Shown here: one piece after another, positions 29,034 to 38,493 of the stretch | How the letters are laid out: the number at the start of each line of letters is the position of its first letter | How positions within the stretch are numbered: the first letter of the stretch is position 1 | Source: Spirochaetaceae bacterium | GTDB lineage: Bacteria > Spirochaetota > Spirochaetia > DSM-27196 > PWMO01 | Direction of reading: 5' to 3' | Assembly: GCA_007693945.1 (NCBI GenBank) | Contig: RECP01000069.1 | Location: 1-64,000 of the forward strand | Length of the DNA stretch: 64,000 bases | The notes under the pieces: generated by a model | Told to the model about the DNA's origin: nothing | Databases searched by the model: none | The model's input: the letters and a program-made list of their open reading frames with translations, nothing else | Made by a program: the position numbers and the translations under genes

Positions 29034-29894
29034 CTATCGGCGGCGGCCGTCCTCGATCTGGCGCAGCCGGCGTACGCGATCCTGGATCGGGGGATGCGTA
29101 CTGAACATGCGCGCCATGCCCTGCCCGGACAGAGGGTTGATGATGAACATGTGCGACGCAGCCTCATTGATGCGCATCGGGCGTCCCTGTGCGTGCTGTT
29201 CCATCTTGAGTAGCGCGCTGGCAAGGCCCCCCGGATTTCCCGCGATGCGAGCGCCGCCCGCATCGGCAATAAACTCGCGCGAGCGTGATATGGCCATCCT
29301 GATCAGCATCGCCGCCAGCGGTGCAAAGATGATTGCCAGCAGCTGGATGAGCACCGCTGCCCCGCCCGCGTTATTGCGTGAACCGCGCATACCACCGAAG
29401 ATCATGCGGTACTGCCCCATGCGCGCCACAAATGCCAGTGCGCCTGCCATGACCGTGGCAATCGTACTGATCAGGGTGTCACGGTTCTTGATGTGCGCCA
29501 GCTCGTGGGCAATCACCCCTTCCAGTTCGGAACGGTCAAGGATCCGCATGATGCCCTCGGTCACGGCGACCGCCGCATGGCGCGGATTGCGGCCGGTTGC
29601 GAACGCGTTGGGTTGCGGCGACGGAGTGACATAGACCCTGGGGGTCGGCAGGCCGGCGTTCTGACTGAGCCTTTCGACCATGTCGTAGAGCTCGGGTTGT
29701 TCTTCCCGGCTGACCTCGCGTGAACGGGTCATTCTGATTGCAATCGAGTCACTGAACCAGTAACTGAACAGATTCAGTACCAGTGCGAACCCAAACGCCA
29801 TGATCAGACCCTGTTCTCCGGCTATCGCGCCGCCCAGCACAACCAGCAGAACCGTGAGCAAGGTCATCAGCAGAAACGTCTTAACGTGGTTCAT
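29034..29894 (-). CDS. htpX: Membrane zinc metalloprotease HtpX
   Basis: The 286-residue protein has two N-terminal membrane segments, the M48 zinc motif VIAHELAHIKNRD (~residue 125) and two further membrane segments near 145-195. HtpX degrades damaged membrane proteins in concert with FtsH. ATG 29894 has AAGG eight bases upstream and is preferred over GTG 29903. It is convergent with the deacetylase gene, with only 2 bases between the stop codons. Confidence 0.93.
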   Translation of the reverse strand: MNHVKTFLLMTLLTVLLVVLGGAIAGEQGLIMAFGFALVLNLFSYWFSDSIAIRMTRSREVSREEQPELYDMVERLSQNAGLPTPRVYVTPSPQPNAFATGRNPRHAAVAVTEGIMRILDRSELEGVIAHELAHIKNRDTLISTIATVMAGALAFVARMGQYRMIFGGMRGSRNNAGGAAVLIQLLAIIFAPLAAMLIRMAISRSREFIADAGGARIAGNPGGLASALLKMEQHAQGRPMRINEAASHMFIINPLSGQGMARMFSTHPPIQDRVRRLRQIEDGRRR

Positions 29895-29973
29895 CGTGTT
29901 CACCTTCTACTCTGCACGTATGCCCAGAATATACTGCGATCACCGTAACCTGACAAACGCCGCCTGCAGTGCG

Positions 29974-30815
29974 TCAGCCTACCCTCACCTGCGTAATCAT
30001 CTGCGCCAGTTCGTCTCCGTCGGCACCGTGCAGACGGCGGTAAGCACCGCCAAAGGTGGCAGCCAGTTCGCGCATAGCACGACTGCCGCGCCGCGATCCG
30101 GTGGTATCGATGAACAGAGGATGAACCTGCAGGCAACTGCTCATCCGGGCCACGGCCTCGATAGTCTGGTGCTCTTCCGGCGGCGAAACGTTTCCCTCCC
30201 CGTCGGAAAACACCATCACTTCCACCGGTTCTCCGGGTTCACGCATGCGCTGCGTCTCGACCAGCCGCAGTGCGAGGTAGAGCCCGGATGCAAGCGGGGT
30301 TGCCCCGCCGAGCGACAGGTTATCCAGTGCCCGGCGCGCGCGGTCAATCGCCGATGTCGGCTCGAGTGTAACCTCAGCTTCCGTGTCCGCAAAGGTGATC
30401 AGCGCCACGCGGTCTTTGCGCCGTTCCGCGGACGCCAGCAGCGACAGCAGCGCGATGCGCGCGACGTGCAGCTGATTGTGATCGGCCATCGAATCCGAGG
30501 TATCGAGCACCAGGATTACCGTGTGCCGGTCACGGCGCCGGCGCACCTTGCGCCTGAGATGTGAGCGGTCGACCAGCGATCTGGTGGCTCCGAGCACACG
30601 ATCCAGCGCCGCCGCCCGCAGTGTTGCGTCAACCGCCAGGTCCCGCACGGCGCCTTCATGCTTCGGCGGTCGAGCAAAAACGTAACGGCCGCGGCTGGCG
30701 GTCGTGCGGCGCGCCCTTCCGCGACGGCGGCGCAGCCGCAGGATGATGCCGGCCACGGCTGCCTCTACCGCGCGCCGGACTTCCGGCGTGTCGTCATCGG
30801 AGAGCTTTTTTTTTT
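29974..30815 (-). CDS. VWA (ChlD/CobT-like) domain read after a -1 frameshift
   Basis: This segment is in the -1 frame relative to the upstream AAA+ gene. It codes for a basic linker (RRRRGRARRTT) and a von Willebrand A domain with the MIDAS motif DTSDSM (DxSxS) and the later SDGEGN loop. The frame is open from the A10 run onward, giving a ~280-residue extension. In the usual single-chain chelatase subunit this domain follows the AAA+ domain directly. A separate start at ATG 30756 is possible but has no strong ribosome site, so production by recoding at 30806-30815 seems more likely. Confidence 0.75.
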
Positions 30816-31979
30816 GAGAATCGGCAGCAGAATGCTGCCCGCGGCCGCCCCGCCGGGAATCTGCATCGATTCCAGCGCCTCCTCGTCGACTTCATCGGCA
30901 TCTGCCGCCGTACGGCGGTCGGCGCTTCCCGCTGCCGGCGCGTCCTTGCGCAGCCCGTCATCCGACCGCAAACGCTCGAGCAGGGCGTCGATTTCGGCGT
31001 CGGCTTCCTCGGGAGAACGCAGCAGTCGGCCGTCAAAGCGGTGCGGTAGCACAAAACGCGCAGCCTCGAACAGCAGTTCACGGTCGATGGTTTCGCGTTC
31101 CAGCAGTGCGGCAAAGGCCCGGGCGGCTTTCACCAGAGCCAGGTCGGCGCGGTGCCCGGCAACGCCGGCTTCGGAGGCAATCCTGACCGCGTCGTTCAGT
31201 AGCTGCGTGGATGCATCAAGTCGGCTGATCCGTTTGCGCGCCGCAACCACCAGTTCGCGCAGGCGCAAATCCTCCTGCTGCCACTGCCGCAGGAAACGAC
31301 CCGGGTCGGCTTCAAAACTGGTGCGGCGCCGGATGACCTCAACGCGCTCATCCGTTTCGGTCAGTCCGCGCACCGTAACGCACAGCCCAAAGCGGTCCAG
31401 GAACTGCGGGCGCAGTTCACCCTCCTCAGGGTTCATGGTCCCCACCAGGATAAAGCGTGCCGGATGGCGCAGCGAGATTCCTTCGCGTTCGACCACGTTC
31501 TCGCCGGAGGTCGCAGCGTCGAGAAGCAGATCCACCAGATGGTCCTCCAGCAGATTAACCTCGTCGACGTACAGAATGCCGCGGTTGGCCTCAGCCAGCA
31601 GTCCGGGTTCAAACCGGCGCACGCCGGCGGTCAAGGCGTGTTCGATATCGAGCGTGCCGACCAGGCGGTCTTCAGTGGCGCCCAGAGGCAACTCTATCAG
31701 TGGAACCGTGACGGTGACGGCCTCGGGACGGTTCTCCGTGCGGCAATGATCGCACAGCCCGGCCGGCCGATCGGGGTCGCAGTGGTAGGGACAGCCCGTT
31801 ACCGCTCGCAGCGGCGGCAGGAGTTCCCGCAAGGCGCGCACAACAGTGGATTTGGCGGTGCCCTTTTCACCCCTGATCAGCACGCCGCCGAGTGAAGGAT
31901 CAACCGCCGCGGCCAGAAGAGCGGTCTTCATGGCAGGCTGGCCGACAACGGCGCTGAACGGGTATCCTGAACTACTCAC
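30765..31979 (-). CDS. AAA+ ATPase subunit of Mg/Co chelatase (ChlI/CobS-like, zero-frame product)
   Basis: The 404-residue zero-frame product contains the MoxR/ChlI-type AAA+ core: Walker A GEKGTAKST (37-45), a cysteine-rich insert CPYHCDP...CDHC (~62-80) seen in cobaltochelatase-type subunits, Walker B LYVDEVNLLEDH (~140) and the GTMNPEEGELRPQ sensor region. It ends in an acidic/Pro linker and the tail after the A10 run. Such ATPases drive insertion of Mg or Co into tetrapyrroles with CobN/ChlH, which is not in this window. GTG 31979 is the start; the ribosome site is weak. Confidence 0.85.
   Translation of the reverse strand: MSSSGYPFSAVVGQPAMKTALLAAAVDPSLGGVLIRGEKGTAKSTVVRALRELLPPLRAVTGCPYHCDPDRPAGLCDHCRTENRPEAVTVTVPLIELPLGATEDRLVGTLDIEHALTAGVRRFEPGLLAEANRGILYVDEVNLLEDHLVDLLLDAATSGENVVEREGISLRHPARFILVGTMNPEEGELRPQFLDRFGLCVTVRGLTETDERVEVIRRRTSFEADPGRFLRQWQQEDLRLRELVVAARKRISRLDASTQLLNDAVRIASEAGVAGHRADLALVKAARAFAALLERETIDRELLFEAARFVLPHRFDGRLLRSPEEADAEIDALLERLRSDDGLRKDAPAAGSADRRTAADADEVDEEALESMQIPGGAAAGSILLPILKKKSSPMTTRRKSGAR
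30773..30815 (-). promoter_or_regulatory. Probable -1 recoding site: A10 slippery run plus hairpin
   Basis: On the minus strand ten adenines (30815-30806) follow the CTC codon of the chelatase gene. Seventeen bases further on, CGCCGG and CCGGCG (30788-30783 and 30778-30773) form a hairpin with a four-base loop. The zero-frame stop TAG is at 30767-30765. Reading one A twice moves ribosomes, or RNA polymerase by slippage, into the VWA frame and yields a ~668-residue fusion. A homopolymer sequencing error is the main alternative. Confidence 0.6.
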
Positions 31980-32007
31980 GAGCTTTCACCGGCTTCAGAC
32001 CGCGACG

Positions 32008-32409
32008 CTACTGTCTCACCACCAGCAGGTTCTGCCTGCGGTTCATGCGGATATGCGTCACCTCGCGATTGCGCTCTGTAACCGTCAGATTGGTGAGAAA
32101 ATAGACGTCGGGGCTGATAGGTCTGACGGCAAAAAAGCTGTTGCCGGCGCTGTTTTGCAGCACGAAGAAGCCGTCCTCCATCCGCCAGGCGTCAAAATCG
32201 AGTCCTTCCGCGATTACCGTGCCGTCAACGTCGATTTGCAGGTTCCCCTCCGCGCTGACCTCGGTTCGACCGGCGGTGTAGTCGCTCATCGTGTAGTTTG
32301 CCAGCTGGTCGATCTGGTAAACCGTCCAGGCACCGACCATATCTACCTCTTGTGCGGCACTCCATCCTGCCAGCATCAACAATACTGCTCCCATTACCAG
32401 CTTTCGCAT
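32008..32409 (-). CDS. Small secreted protein of unknown function
   Basis: The 133-residue product begins with a signal peptide (MRKLVMGAVLLMLAGWSAAQ) likely cleaved after the Ala-Gln region; there is no lipobox. The mature part is beta-rich with VGAWTVYQIDQ at its N-terminus, like lipocalin or DUF-type periplasmic domains, but I cannot assign a family. ATG 32409 has GGAGGT just upstream, which rules out the more distant ATG. It is read in the same direction as the chelatase gene and ends 28 bases before it. Confidence 0.6.
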   Translation of the reverse strand: MRKLVMGAVLLMLAGWSAAQEVDMVGAWTVYQIDQLANYTMSDYTAGRTEVSAEGNLQIDVDGTVIAEGLDFDAWRMEDGFFVLQNSAGNSFFAVRPISPDVYFLTNLTVTERNREVTHIRMNRRQNLLVVRQ

Positions 32410-32612
32410 GCTACCTCCGCGCTCCATACGCACACCGGGAGTGTGGCCGTACCTCGTTTTGTCTAAAGAGTACTACAAAACGGAACGAAATGCACGTCGC
32501 ACAAAGGTGCTTGTCACGTCGGCGTGTCACCGTTACCTTGTCAGGAAAGCGTCGAGCGGCATATCCGTTTGTTCGGAGGCGCCGCGAACTCCGGCCCGGC
32601 AGGTGCAGACAG

Positions 32613-33533
32613 TTGAACCGCTCTGGTAACCCCGCCGCTCTGATGGTGGCGTGCGGTCTGGCAGCAACAGTTGTGATCTCGATCAGTATTCTGGCTGCGG
32701 CGCACCATTGGAGTCGGCAGTCGGATGCCGAATACCTGGAGCGATTCGTTGAAACCGGAGCAACGGTGGCGGCCATCGTTGCCCGTGTCGCCGAGCAGTA
32801 CATCGATGCTCCCGAACGCAACCAGATTGAACTGTCGAGCCTTGCCGATGTGGCCGGGCAGCTGCCCGGCGCGCGTGGTTTGACAATTACCGGCGCCGGC
32901 AGGAACGCCCCGCGCAACTACGAGCATATCTGGGCGTCCAGTGACGGACGCTACCGAGCCGCGGACGGCACGTTGCGCTATGACCCCGGGCGAACGCAGA
33001 TTCTTGATGAGCTGTCGAGTGAGATCGGCCGCATCATCGTGGCCGTCAATCACGACGCTGCCGAAACGCTGGCTGAGCTCAACCCGCAGATTGAGGAGGT
33101 CACGCGCGGCATAATCCGGCTGCTGACACAGGAGCAGACCGCCGAACAGGCCGAACTGGCCGAGTTGGACCAGGTGTTCCGCGTTCTCTATCGCCGGGGA
33201 AGCAGGCGTCTGGCCGAAGTCAGCCGGCGACACGCCGGTAGCGTGCCGCCGATTCTCGGGGCGGATCCGGGCTTGATGGAGGATGATGTGCTGTTCTATC
33301 ATCCGGTCGCGGCCTTTGACCGCGCCAACGACGCGTGGTATGCCGGCATGGTGCGCTACAGGCGCTCGATCGGGCCGCTGCGCGAGCAGCAGCGACAGGC
33401 GCACGCAGAGCACCGTCGTCGTGCGCTTTCCATCGCGGCGGGTGCGCTCGTGGCACTCTGGGCGCTGCTGGCCCTTGTGTGGGTGCTGTCGAGATCGCTG
33501 TCAAGAGCCGGATTTACGGAGGACCGTTTGTGA
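32613..33533 (+). CDS. Two-TM membrane protein with extracytoplasmic domain
   Basis: A membrane helix (ACGLAATVVISISILAAA), a ~230-residue external domain and a second helix near residues 282-300 (ALSIAAGALVALWALLALVWV) give the layout of a sensor or chemoreceptor periplasmic unit, but no HAMP, kinase or signalling domain follows. The start is uncertain: TTG 32613 has AGGTG seven bases upstream, ATG 32643 has none. Its stop overlaps the start of the CysRS-like gene (GTGA), so the two are translationally coupled. The function is unknown. Confidence 0.55.
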   Translation: MNRSGNPAALMVACGLAATVVISISILAAAHHWSRQSDAEYLERFVETGATVAAIVARVAEQYIDAPERNQIELSSLADVAGQLPGARGLTITGAGRNAPRNYEHIWASSDGRYRAADGTLRYDPGRTQILDELSSEIGRIIVAVNHDAAETLAELNPQIEEVTRGIIRLLTQEQTAEQAELAELDQVFRVLYRRGSRRLAEVSRRHAGSVPPILGADPGLMEDDVLFYHPVAAFDRANDAWYAGMVRYRRSIGPLREQQRQAHAEHRRRALSIAAGALVALWALLALVWVLSRSLSRAGFTEDRL

Positions 33534-34825
33534 CACAGCAGAAAAGAACCATTGCGGCGCGCAGCGATTGCCCGTTCGTGCTCTACAACACGTTCACCCG
33601 GCGCCGGGAAGTCTTCCGGTCACGGGTACCGGGTGAGGTCAAACTGTTTACCTGCGGCCCGTCGGTCTACCGGCGGCCGCACCTCGGTAACTACCGAACC
33701 TTTCTCTACGAAGATGTGCTGCAGCGCTATCTGGAGTATCGCGGGAACCGGGTACACCGCGTGATTGTCGTTACCGATGTTGAGGATAAAGCGCTGGAAG
33801 AGGCGCTCAGTCTGGACCTCTCGGTGCAGGAGCTGACCGACCGCAACGTCGATTTTTTCCGTCAGGAGTGCGAAGAACTCGGTATCGCCCTGCCCGACAC
33901 CATGCCGCGTGCTTCTACCAGCGTTGACGTTGCCGCGGATCTTATTCAGAGCCTTATCGAGCGCGGCGTTGCCTACCGCCACGGCAACGACGTGTTCTAC
34001 GATCCGCTGAAGTACTCGCGCTTTGGAGAACTGTTCGGGCTCGACATGCGTGACTGGCCGGCAGAACGGCGTCGATTCGCTCAGGATACCTATGAGGGCA
34101 ATCGCTGGAACCGCGGTGATTTCATTCTGTGGCACGGCTTCCGGAAGGGTGACCAGGTCTGGTGGGATACGCCGCTGGGTAGAGGACGTCCATCGTGGAA
34201 CGTGCAGGATCCGGCAATGTGCGTGCAGCAGGCAGGCTACGAAATCGACATCCACTGTGGGGGCATTGACAATCTCTATCGCCACCACGACTACAACCGC
34301 GCGGTCATCGAGGGTGTCACGGGCACTGAGTTCTGTCACTACTGGCTGCACGGCGAGCACGTGATAGTCGAAGGCAGCAAGATGTCCAAGTCAAAGGGGA
34401 ACGTGCTTTACCTCGAGCATATGGCTGAAAGAGGCATCACGCCGCGCGAGGTACGCTTCCTGCTGATCTGCGGTCACTACCGCGACAAGCTCAATATCAC
34501 TGATCAGCTGATTGACGAGCGCGTGGCCCTGATCCGCGCGCTGCGTGCCGATGTGGATCTGCTGCTGGCGGATGCGGATGTCCGTGGTGACACGCGGCAC
34601 CCCGACCCGGCCGTCGATGCCATTATCGAAGAGCTGCCCGTATTGTTTGAAACTGCAATGAACGACGACTTGCGCGTGGCCGATGCGGTTCCGGCACTGC
34701 GGACGGCGTTAAGGCAGCTGCGCACGCTAAGCGGTGATCGACCCGTGCCGCCGCCGGCCGCGGTGCGCTTGCGCGCGACGCTGAGCGCTATTGACAGCGT
34801 GATCGGTGCGATCTTTGCGCGCTAA
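33530..34825 (+). CDS. cysS: Divergent cysteinyl-tRNA synthetase (class I)
   Basis: The 431-residue protein has the HIGH-type motif PHLGN (in FTCGPSVYRRPHLGNYRTFLYEDV) and KMSKS at 284-288, and the CysRS layout. Two of four zinc ligands seem altered: the WHIECSAM segment reads WNVQDPAM, and the PHHENE segment reads RHHDYN, losing the Cys209 and Glu238 equivalents of E. coli. It could be a metal-poor CysRS or a paralogue with another role. GTG 33530 has GGAGG at 33518-33522 and overlaps the upstream stop by four bases. Confidence 0.75.
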   Translation: MTQQKRTIAARSDCPFVLYNTFTRRREVFRSRVPGEVKLFTCGPSVYRRPHLGNYRTFLYEDVLQRYLEYRGNRVHRVIVVTDVEDKALEEALSLDLSVQELTDRNVDFFRQECEELGIALPDTMPRASTSVDVAADLIQSLIERGVAYRHGNDVFYDPLKYSRFGELFGLDMRDWPAERRRFAQDTYEGNRWNRGDFILWHGFRKGDQVWWDTPLGRGRPSWNVQDPAMCVQQAGYEIDIHCGGIDNLYRHHDYNRAVIEGVTGTEFCHYWLHGEHVIVEGSKMSKSKGNVLYLEHMAERGITPREVRFLLICGHYRDKLNITDQLIDERVALIRALRADVDLLLADADVRGDTRHPDPAVDAIIEELPVLFETAMNDDLRVADAVPALRTALRQLRTLSGDRPVPPPAAVRLRATLSAIDSVIGAIFAR

Positions 34826-34861
34826 CGCACCCGGTATTCGGCCGGGAATCGCCGGCGGGAC

Positions 34862-36760
34862 TCAATGCTGGAAGTCCTCGCGCGTCGGGATGTCGTGTTT
34901 GGTAATCGAACAGAGGATCTGGTCGGTCAGAGGCGTGATCGACGAGATCCGGTTGGCCTGTTTCTCGACCGTCTTCTCGAAGAGGTTGCGCACAAAGCGT
35001 CCATTGCCGAAGCCCTTGTCGCGTTTCCTGTAGAACGCGGTCATGATCGCCAACAGTTCGCGCCGCGCCGGTGCGGTCAGGTTGAAGGAAGCGTTGGAAG
35101 CAAAAATGTCAAAGATCTTCAGCAGTTCATCCGGTGCATAGTGGTCGAAGTAGAAGTAGCGGCTAAAGCGGCTCTGCAGGCCGGGATTGGAGTGGATGAA
35201 ATCGTTCATCTCATCGGGGTACCCCGCGACTATCACCACCAGCCGATCGCGGTAGTCCTCCATGCGTTTCAGCAGCGTGTCGATTGCTTCCTGGCCAAAA
35301 TCCTTACCGGCGCCGCGCGGTGACAGCGTGTAGGCCTCGTCAATGAACAATACTCCGTCGAGCGCTTCGTTGACCACCTCATCGACCTGGATAGCGGTCT
35401 GGCCGACGTAGCCGGCCACCAGGCCGGCCCGATCGGTCTCCACCATGTGCCCCTTGCGCAGCAGACCAAGGCACTTGTACACCCGCCCCAGGTAGCGCGC
35501 GATGGTAGTCTTGCCGGTTCCCGGCGGGCCGTAGAACACGGCGTGTTTGGAGAACGGCGTCACCGGAAGCCCACGCCGTTCCCGTTCGCTGTGCACCTTG
35601 ATCACATTTACAAAGGTGGCGATCTGCTGCTTGACCTTGCTCATGCCGATCAGATCATTGATGATCTCCATCACCTCCTCGAGCGTCTCTTCCTGCTCGT
35701 GCTCGGCGATGCGCACGGTCTGGCGCGCCTGCTTCTTCTCTTCGGCGTCCGAAACCTGCTCCTGATCACCGTAGATCAGCTTTCTGATCTTCTGCAGCTT
35801 CTGCGGGCCGTTCTTTGTCACCGTACCGTCGGCTTTGATGACGCACTGCGCGTAGGTGAAGAACGCGGCCGCCATCTTGTCGAAGTGTGAGCTGTCCTGA
35901 CGGCGATCGTAGAGATGGAGGTACTGTAACGACTTGAGCGAAGACGCGCTCACACTGCGCATCTTCTGGATTTCATTGTAGAAAATGTGCCAGTAGGTCA
36001 GGATTTCCCGACGGTGATGCAGCGGAAGCGAGTCATAACGGAACACGTCGAGCACCAGTTCACGATCCGGAATCAACCTCTGCCGCAGGTACATGAACAC
36101 CATTGCAATGAAGAGCCTGGCCTCTTCCGGCGGGTCGTCCTTACCGATGCAGGCAAAGGTCACATAGAAGAGGTCATCGATCATCTGCTGCAGGAAGGCC
36201 GGCTCGTTGTTGAACTGCTTGTACTGGTTGACGGCGCGGATGATCTTGCGCGCTTCGTTGTGCAGAAAATTGAGATTCGCCAGGCGTTCCTCATCCGAAC
36301 GCGCCCGATTGGCCTCTTCGGCGGCAATCGAGGCATCCTCGACCACCAGATCGTCGCCGACGCGCGCCTTGAGATGGTCAAGAAACGTACGCGTCAACGT
36401 GCTGCGCTTGGTCGAAGTGAGGACGCTGGTACCTGCACTGTGCTGCAGCGAGATCCGGACCGAACTGTTGCTCCTTTTGGCCTCCACCATCAGCAGATCC
36501 TCAAAGCCGATTGTTTCGGCCGCAGTGGCCGATTTACCGTTGAGCAGGAACATGATGCGCTTGTTGGTGATGCACAGGATTCCGGGGGCGCCGGAGCCCG
36601 AGGCGGCCACCTTGTTGGCGCGATAGAAGCCTTCGAGCACGTCTTCGACCTCTTCATCCTCGTCGAGAACACAATTGAACGTATTGAGGATGTTCTTCTT
36701 GAACGAAACGTGCAGCCAGTTCGCAATGCGGCCCAGCTGAGATTCAAGCTCTTGTCGCAC
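34862..36760 (-). CDS. AAA+ ATPase of CbbX/SpoVK type with N-terminal PH-like domain
   Basis: Residues ~25-130 resemble a GRAM/PH-type domain ([16 protein letters not shown]). A helical middle region (~150-340) contains a TerB-like helical bundle ([18 protein letters not shown]). The C-terminal CbbX/SpoVK-type AAA+ module (~360-632) has Walker [10 protein letters not shown], Walker [12 protein letters not shown] and the pore loop region [11 protein letters not shown]. The last is the signature of rings that remodel a partner protein. The partner is unknown. GTG 36760 has GGAGG about ten bases upstream. It follows the MinD/ParA-like gene by 49 bases on the same strand. Confidence 0.8.
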   Translation of the reverse strand: MRQELESQLGRIANWLHVSFKKNILNTFNCVLDEDEEVEDVLEGFYRANKVAASGSGAPGILCITNKRIMFLLNGKSATAAETIGFEDLLMVEAKRSNSSVRISLQHSAGTSVLTSTKRSTLTRTFLDHLKARVGDDLVVEDASIAAEEANRARSDEERLANLNFLHNEARKIIRAVNQYKQFNNEPAFLQQMIDDLFYVTFACIGKDDPPEEARLFIAMVFMYLRQRLIPDRELVLDVFRYDSLPLHHRREILTYWHIFYNEIQKMRSVSASSLKSLQYLHLYDRRQDSSHFDKMAAAFFTYAQCVIKADGTVTKNGPQKLQKIRKLIYGDQEQVSDAEEKKQARQTVRIAEHEQEETLEEVMEIINDLIGMSKVKQQIATFVNVIKVHSERERRGLPVTPFSKHAVFYGPPGTGKTTIARYLGRVYKCLGLLRKGHMVETDRAGLVAGYVGQTAIQVDEVVNEALDGVLFIDEAYTLSPRGAGKDFGQEAIDTLLKRMEDYRDRLVVIVAGYPDEMNDFIHSNPGLQSRFSRYFYFDHYAPDELLKIFDIFASNASFNLTAPARRELLAIMTAFYRKRDKGFGNGRFVRNLFEKTVEKQANRISSITPLTDQILCSITKHDIPTREDFQH

Positions 36761-36809
36761 TGCCGGTTCCCCTCCAACTCGGCCTGTTCAGCTGATCCCG
36801 ATTATAGTC

Positions 36810-38486
36810 TCATCGGCCGGCTTTTGCATCACCGGCGATGTGCATCAGCTGCAAAAGATCGCGGCACGCTCGATGTGCCGACATGTAGGCCGGCGTATTG
36901 GGCATGCCGATGATCACTCCCAGCCCACTGTGCAGCGTCTCGTGGGTATAGCGCGTGAGCAGCTTCAGGTAGGCTTGCGCGTTGGTGGTTCCGTTGCCGT
37001 CGCGCAGCAGCAGCGACTCCACATCCAGCGCCCGCGCCAGCCGGCCGATCTGGCGTGTCACCAGCGGGTAGAGAACGCGGATCAACTCCAGAAACCGGGC
37101 GTGATACTCCCCGTCGTGATCGATCAAGTGCGCGATCTGCGATCTGCGATCGCGGACCAGTCGACCGTCGCTTTCGCGCTTGCGCGGTACAACGGCGCTG
37201 AACCGCTGTCGCAGGTTATCCGAGCGCTGGAGGTTGATCATGGCGGCGTAGAACAGCAGCACGCCGGCTGCCGTGCCGGCCTCATACGGCAATCCGGCGC
37301 TGTCGACGCCAGCGATCTCCTGCAGCAGGGTTCGTACGCGCACCTCCAGCCGTCGGCTGCGGTCCTGGCCCTCGGCGGCGCGTGTCTCAGTGCGCTGTTC
37401 CAGCCATTCGAGGTAGTGCTGACTCTCGGTCAGCGCGCGCAGTGCAGCCTGTCGGGGTCGCGACCGGGCCGCAGCCGCAACCCAACCGTAAAGGGCATAA
37501 CGCAGTCGCCTGCTTGCCGCCGCGTCTTCCCCGATAGAGTCACGTTCCAGCCGTAGCCCCACCAGACGCTCGGCGACTTCGGCTACCGATCGGTCGGAAG
37601 CCCGCAGCGACATCTCGCGCAGCATTGCGCGGCGGATACGCATCCGGCTGATAGAGGACGCCCCCACCTCCGGCGGCAGCGGGGGCAGCAGCACGTCTTG
37701 AAGCATGTCGAGCAAACCGTGAATGCGATATGCCAGCGTGGTTTCGGGTGAATAGCGATGCTGCAACAGGTCCAGCGCGGTATCGTTGGGGACGTAGGCG
37801 ACGTCCCTGATGCGTTGTGCTTGCGGTGATTCAAGCTGGAGCTCCCGGGGCACATAGCAGTTGTACTGGGCAATCACCTGAGCCGCCGGCAACCCTTCGT
37901 AGGCCTCGGCACTGAATCGATTGTGCCACAGAAGAACGCGCAGGTCGGGCGCTATTTCGAGCGCCGCTTTCAGGTATCCGCCTGCCGAAACCTGCGACGT
38001 GGGCTCGGGCTGAACCACCACCAGTAGCGTCCCGACGCACGGTAGAAAGGCCAGGTTTTCTGCATGACTGATGCCGGCCGGCATGTCGAAAACCACCAGC
38101 TCGTAGCGTTGATCCAGTTCTGCAGCGTAGCGTTCGAAGAGCGCCGTTCTGAGGAGTTGACTCTCCCCGCGCCCCAGCTTCTGACGCGGGAAGAGCAAAT
38201 CAAACCTGGGAAACAGCGACAGGGAGTAACTGCTCAGCGATTCAAGCGAAGCGTCGATCTGCTCGGGGATGCTGTCCAGGGTGCTCCGGGCAAGATCCAG
38301 GATCACGGCGATATTGGACAACGGGTCGAGATCCACCAGGGCAACACGGATGCCGTTGCGGGCGCATAACAGGGCAAGATTGAGGGCTGTGGTCGACTTT
38401 CCCACGCCGCCCTTGCCCGATCCGACCGCGACACTTTTGCGTACCAGCGAGGCGTGCGCCGCCGGTCGCCGTTCAACACTCTGCAT
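36810..38486 (-). CDS. MinD/ParA-like ATPase with long C-terminal extension
   Basis: The first ~260 residues form a deviant-Walker P-loop ATPase: GSGKGGVGKST with the signature Lys25 and Lys30, switch region LVDLDPLSN and Walker B VVFDMPAG. About 300 further residues, rich in Arg and Leu helices, have no recognised domain. Such ATPases position or load complexes on membranes, DNA or flagella. No parB, minC or flhF is nearby. ATG 38486 is chosen because a TTGCGA-16-TATACT promoter ends seven bases before it. Confidence 0.8.
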   Translation of the reverse strand: MQSVERRPAAHASLVRKSVAVGSGKGGVGKSTTALNLALLCARNGIRVALVDLDPLSNIAVILDLARSTLDSIPEQIDASLESLSSYSLSLFPRFDLLFPRQKLGRGESQLLRTALFERYAAELDQRYELVVFDMPAGISHAENLAFLPCVGTLLVVVQPEPTSQVSAGGYLKAALEIAPDLRVLLWHNRFSAEAYEGLPAAQVIAQYNCYVPRELQLESPQAQRIRDVAYVPNDTALDLLQHRYSPETTLAYRIHGLLDMLQDVLLPPLPPEVGASSISRMRIRRAMLREMSLRASDRSVAEVAERLVGLRLERDSIGEDAAASRRLRYALYGWVAAAARSRPRQAALRALTESQHYLEWLEQRTETRAAEGQDRSRRLEVRVRTLLQEIAGVDSAGLPYEAGTAAGVLLFYAAMINLQRSDNLRQRFSAVVPRKRESDGRLVRDRRSQIAHLIDHDGEYHARFLELIRVLYPLVTRQIGRLARALDVESLLLRDGNGTTNAQAYLKLLTRYTHETLHSGLGVIIGMPNTPAYMSAHRACRDLLQLMHIAGDAKAGR

Positions 38487-38493
38487 CGTGCTC

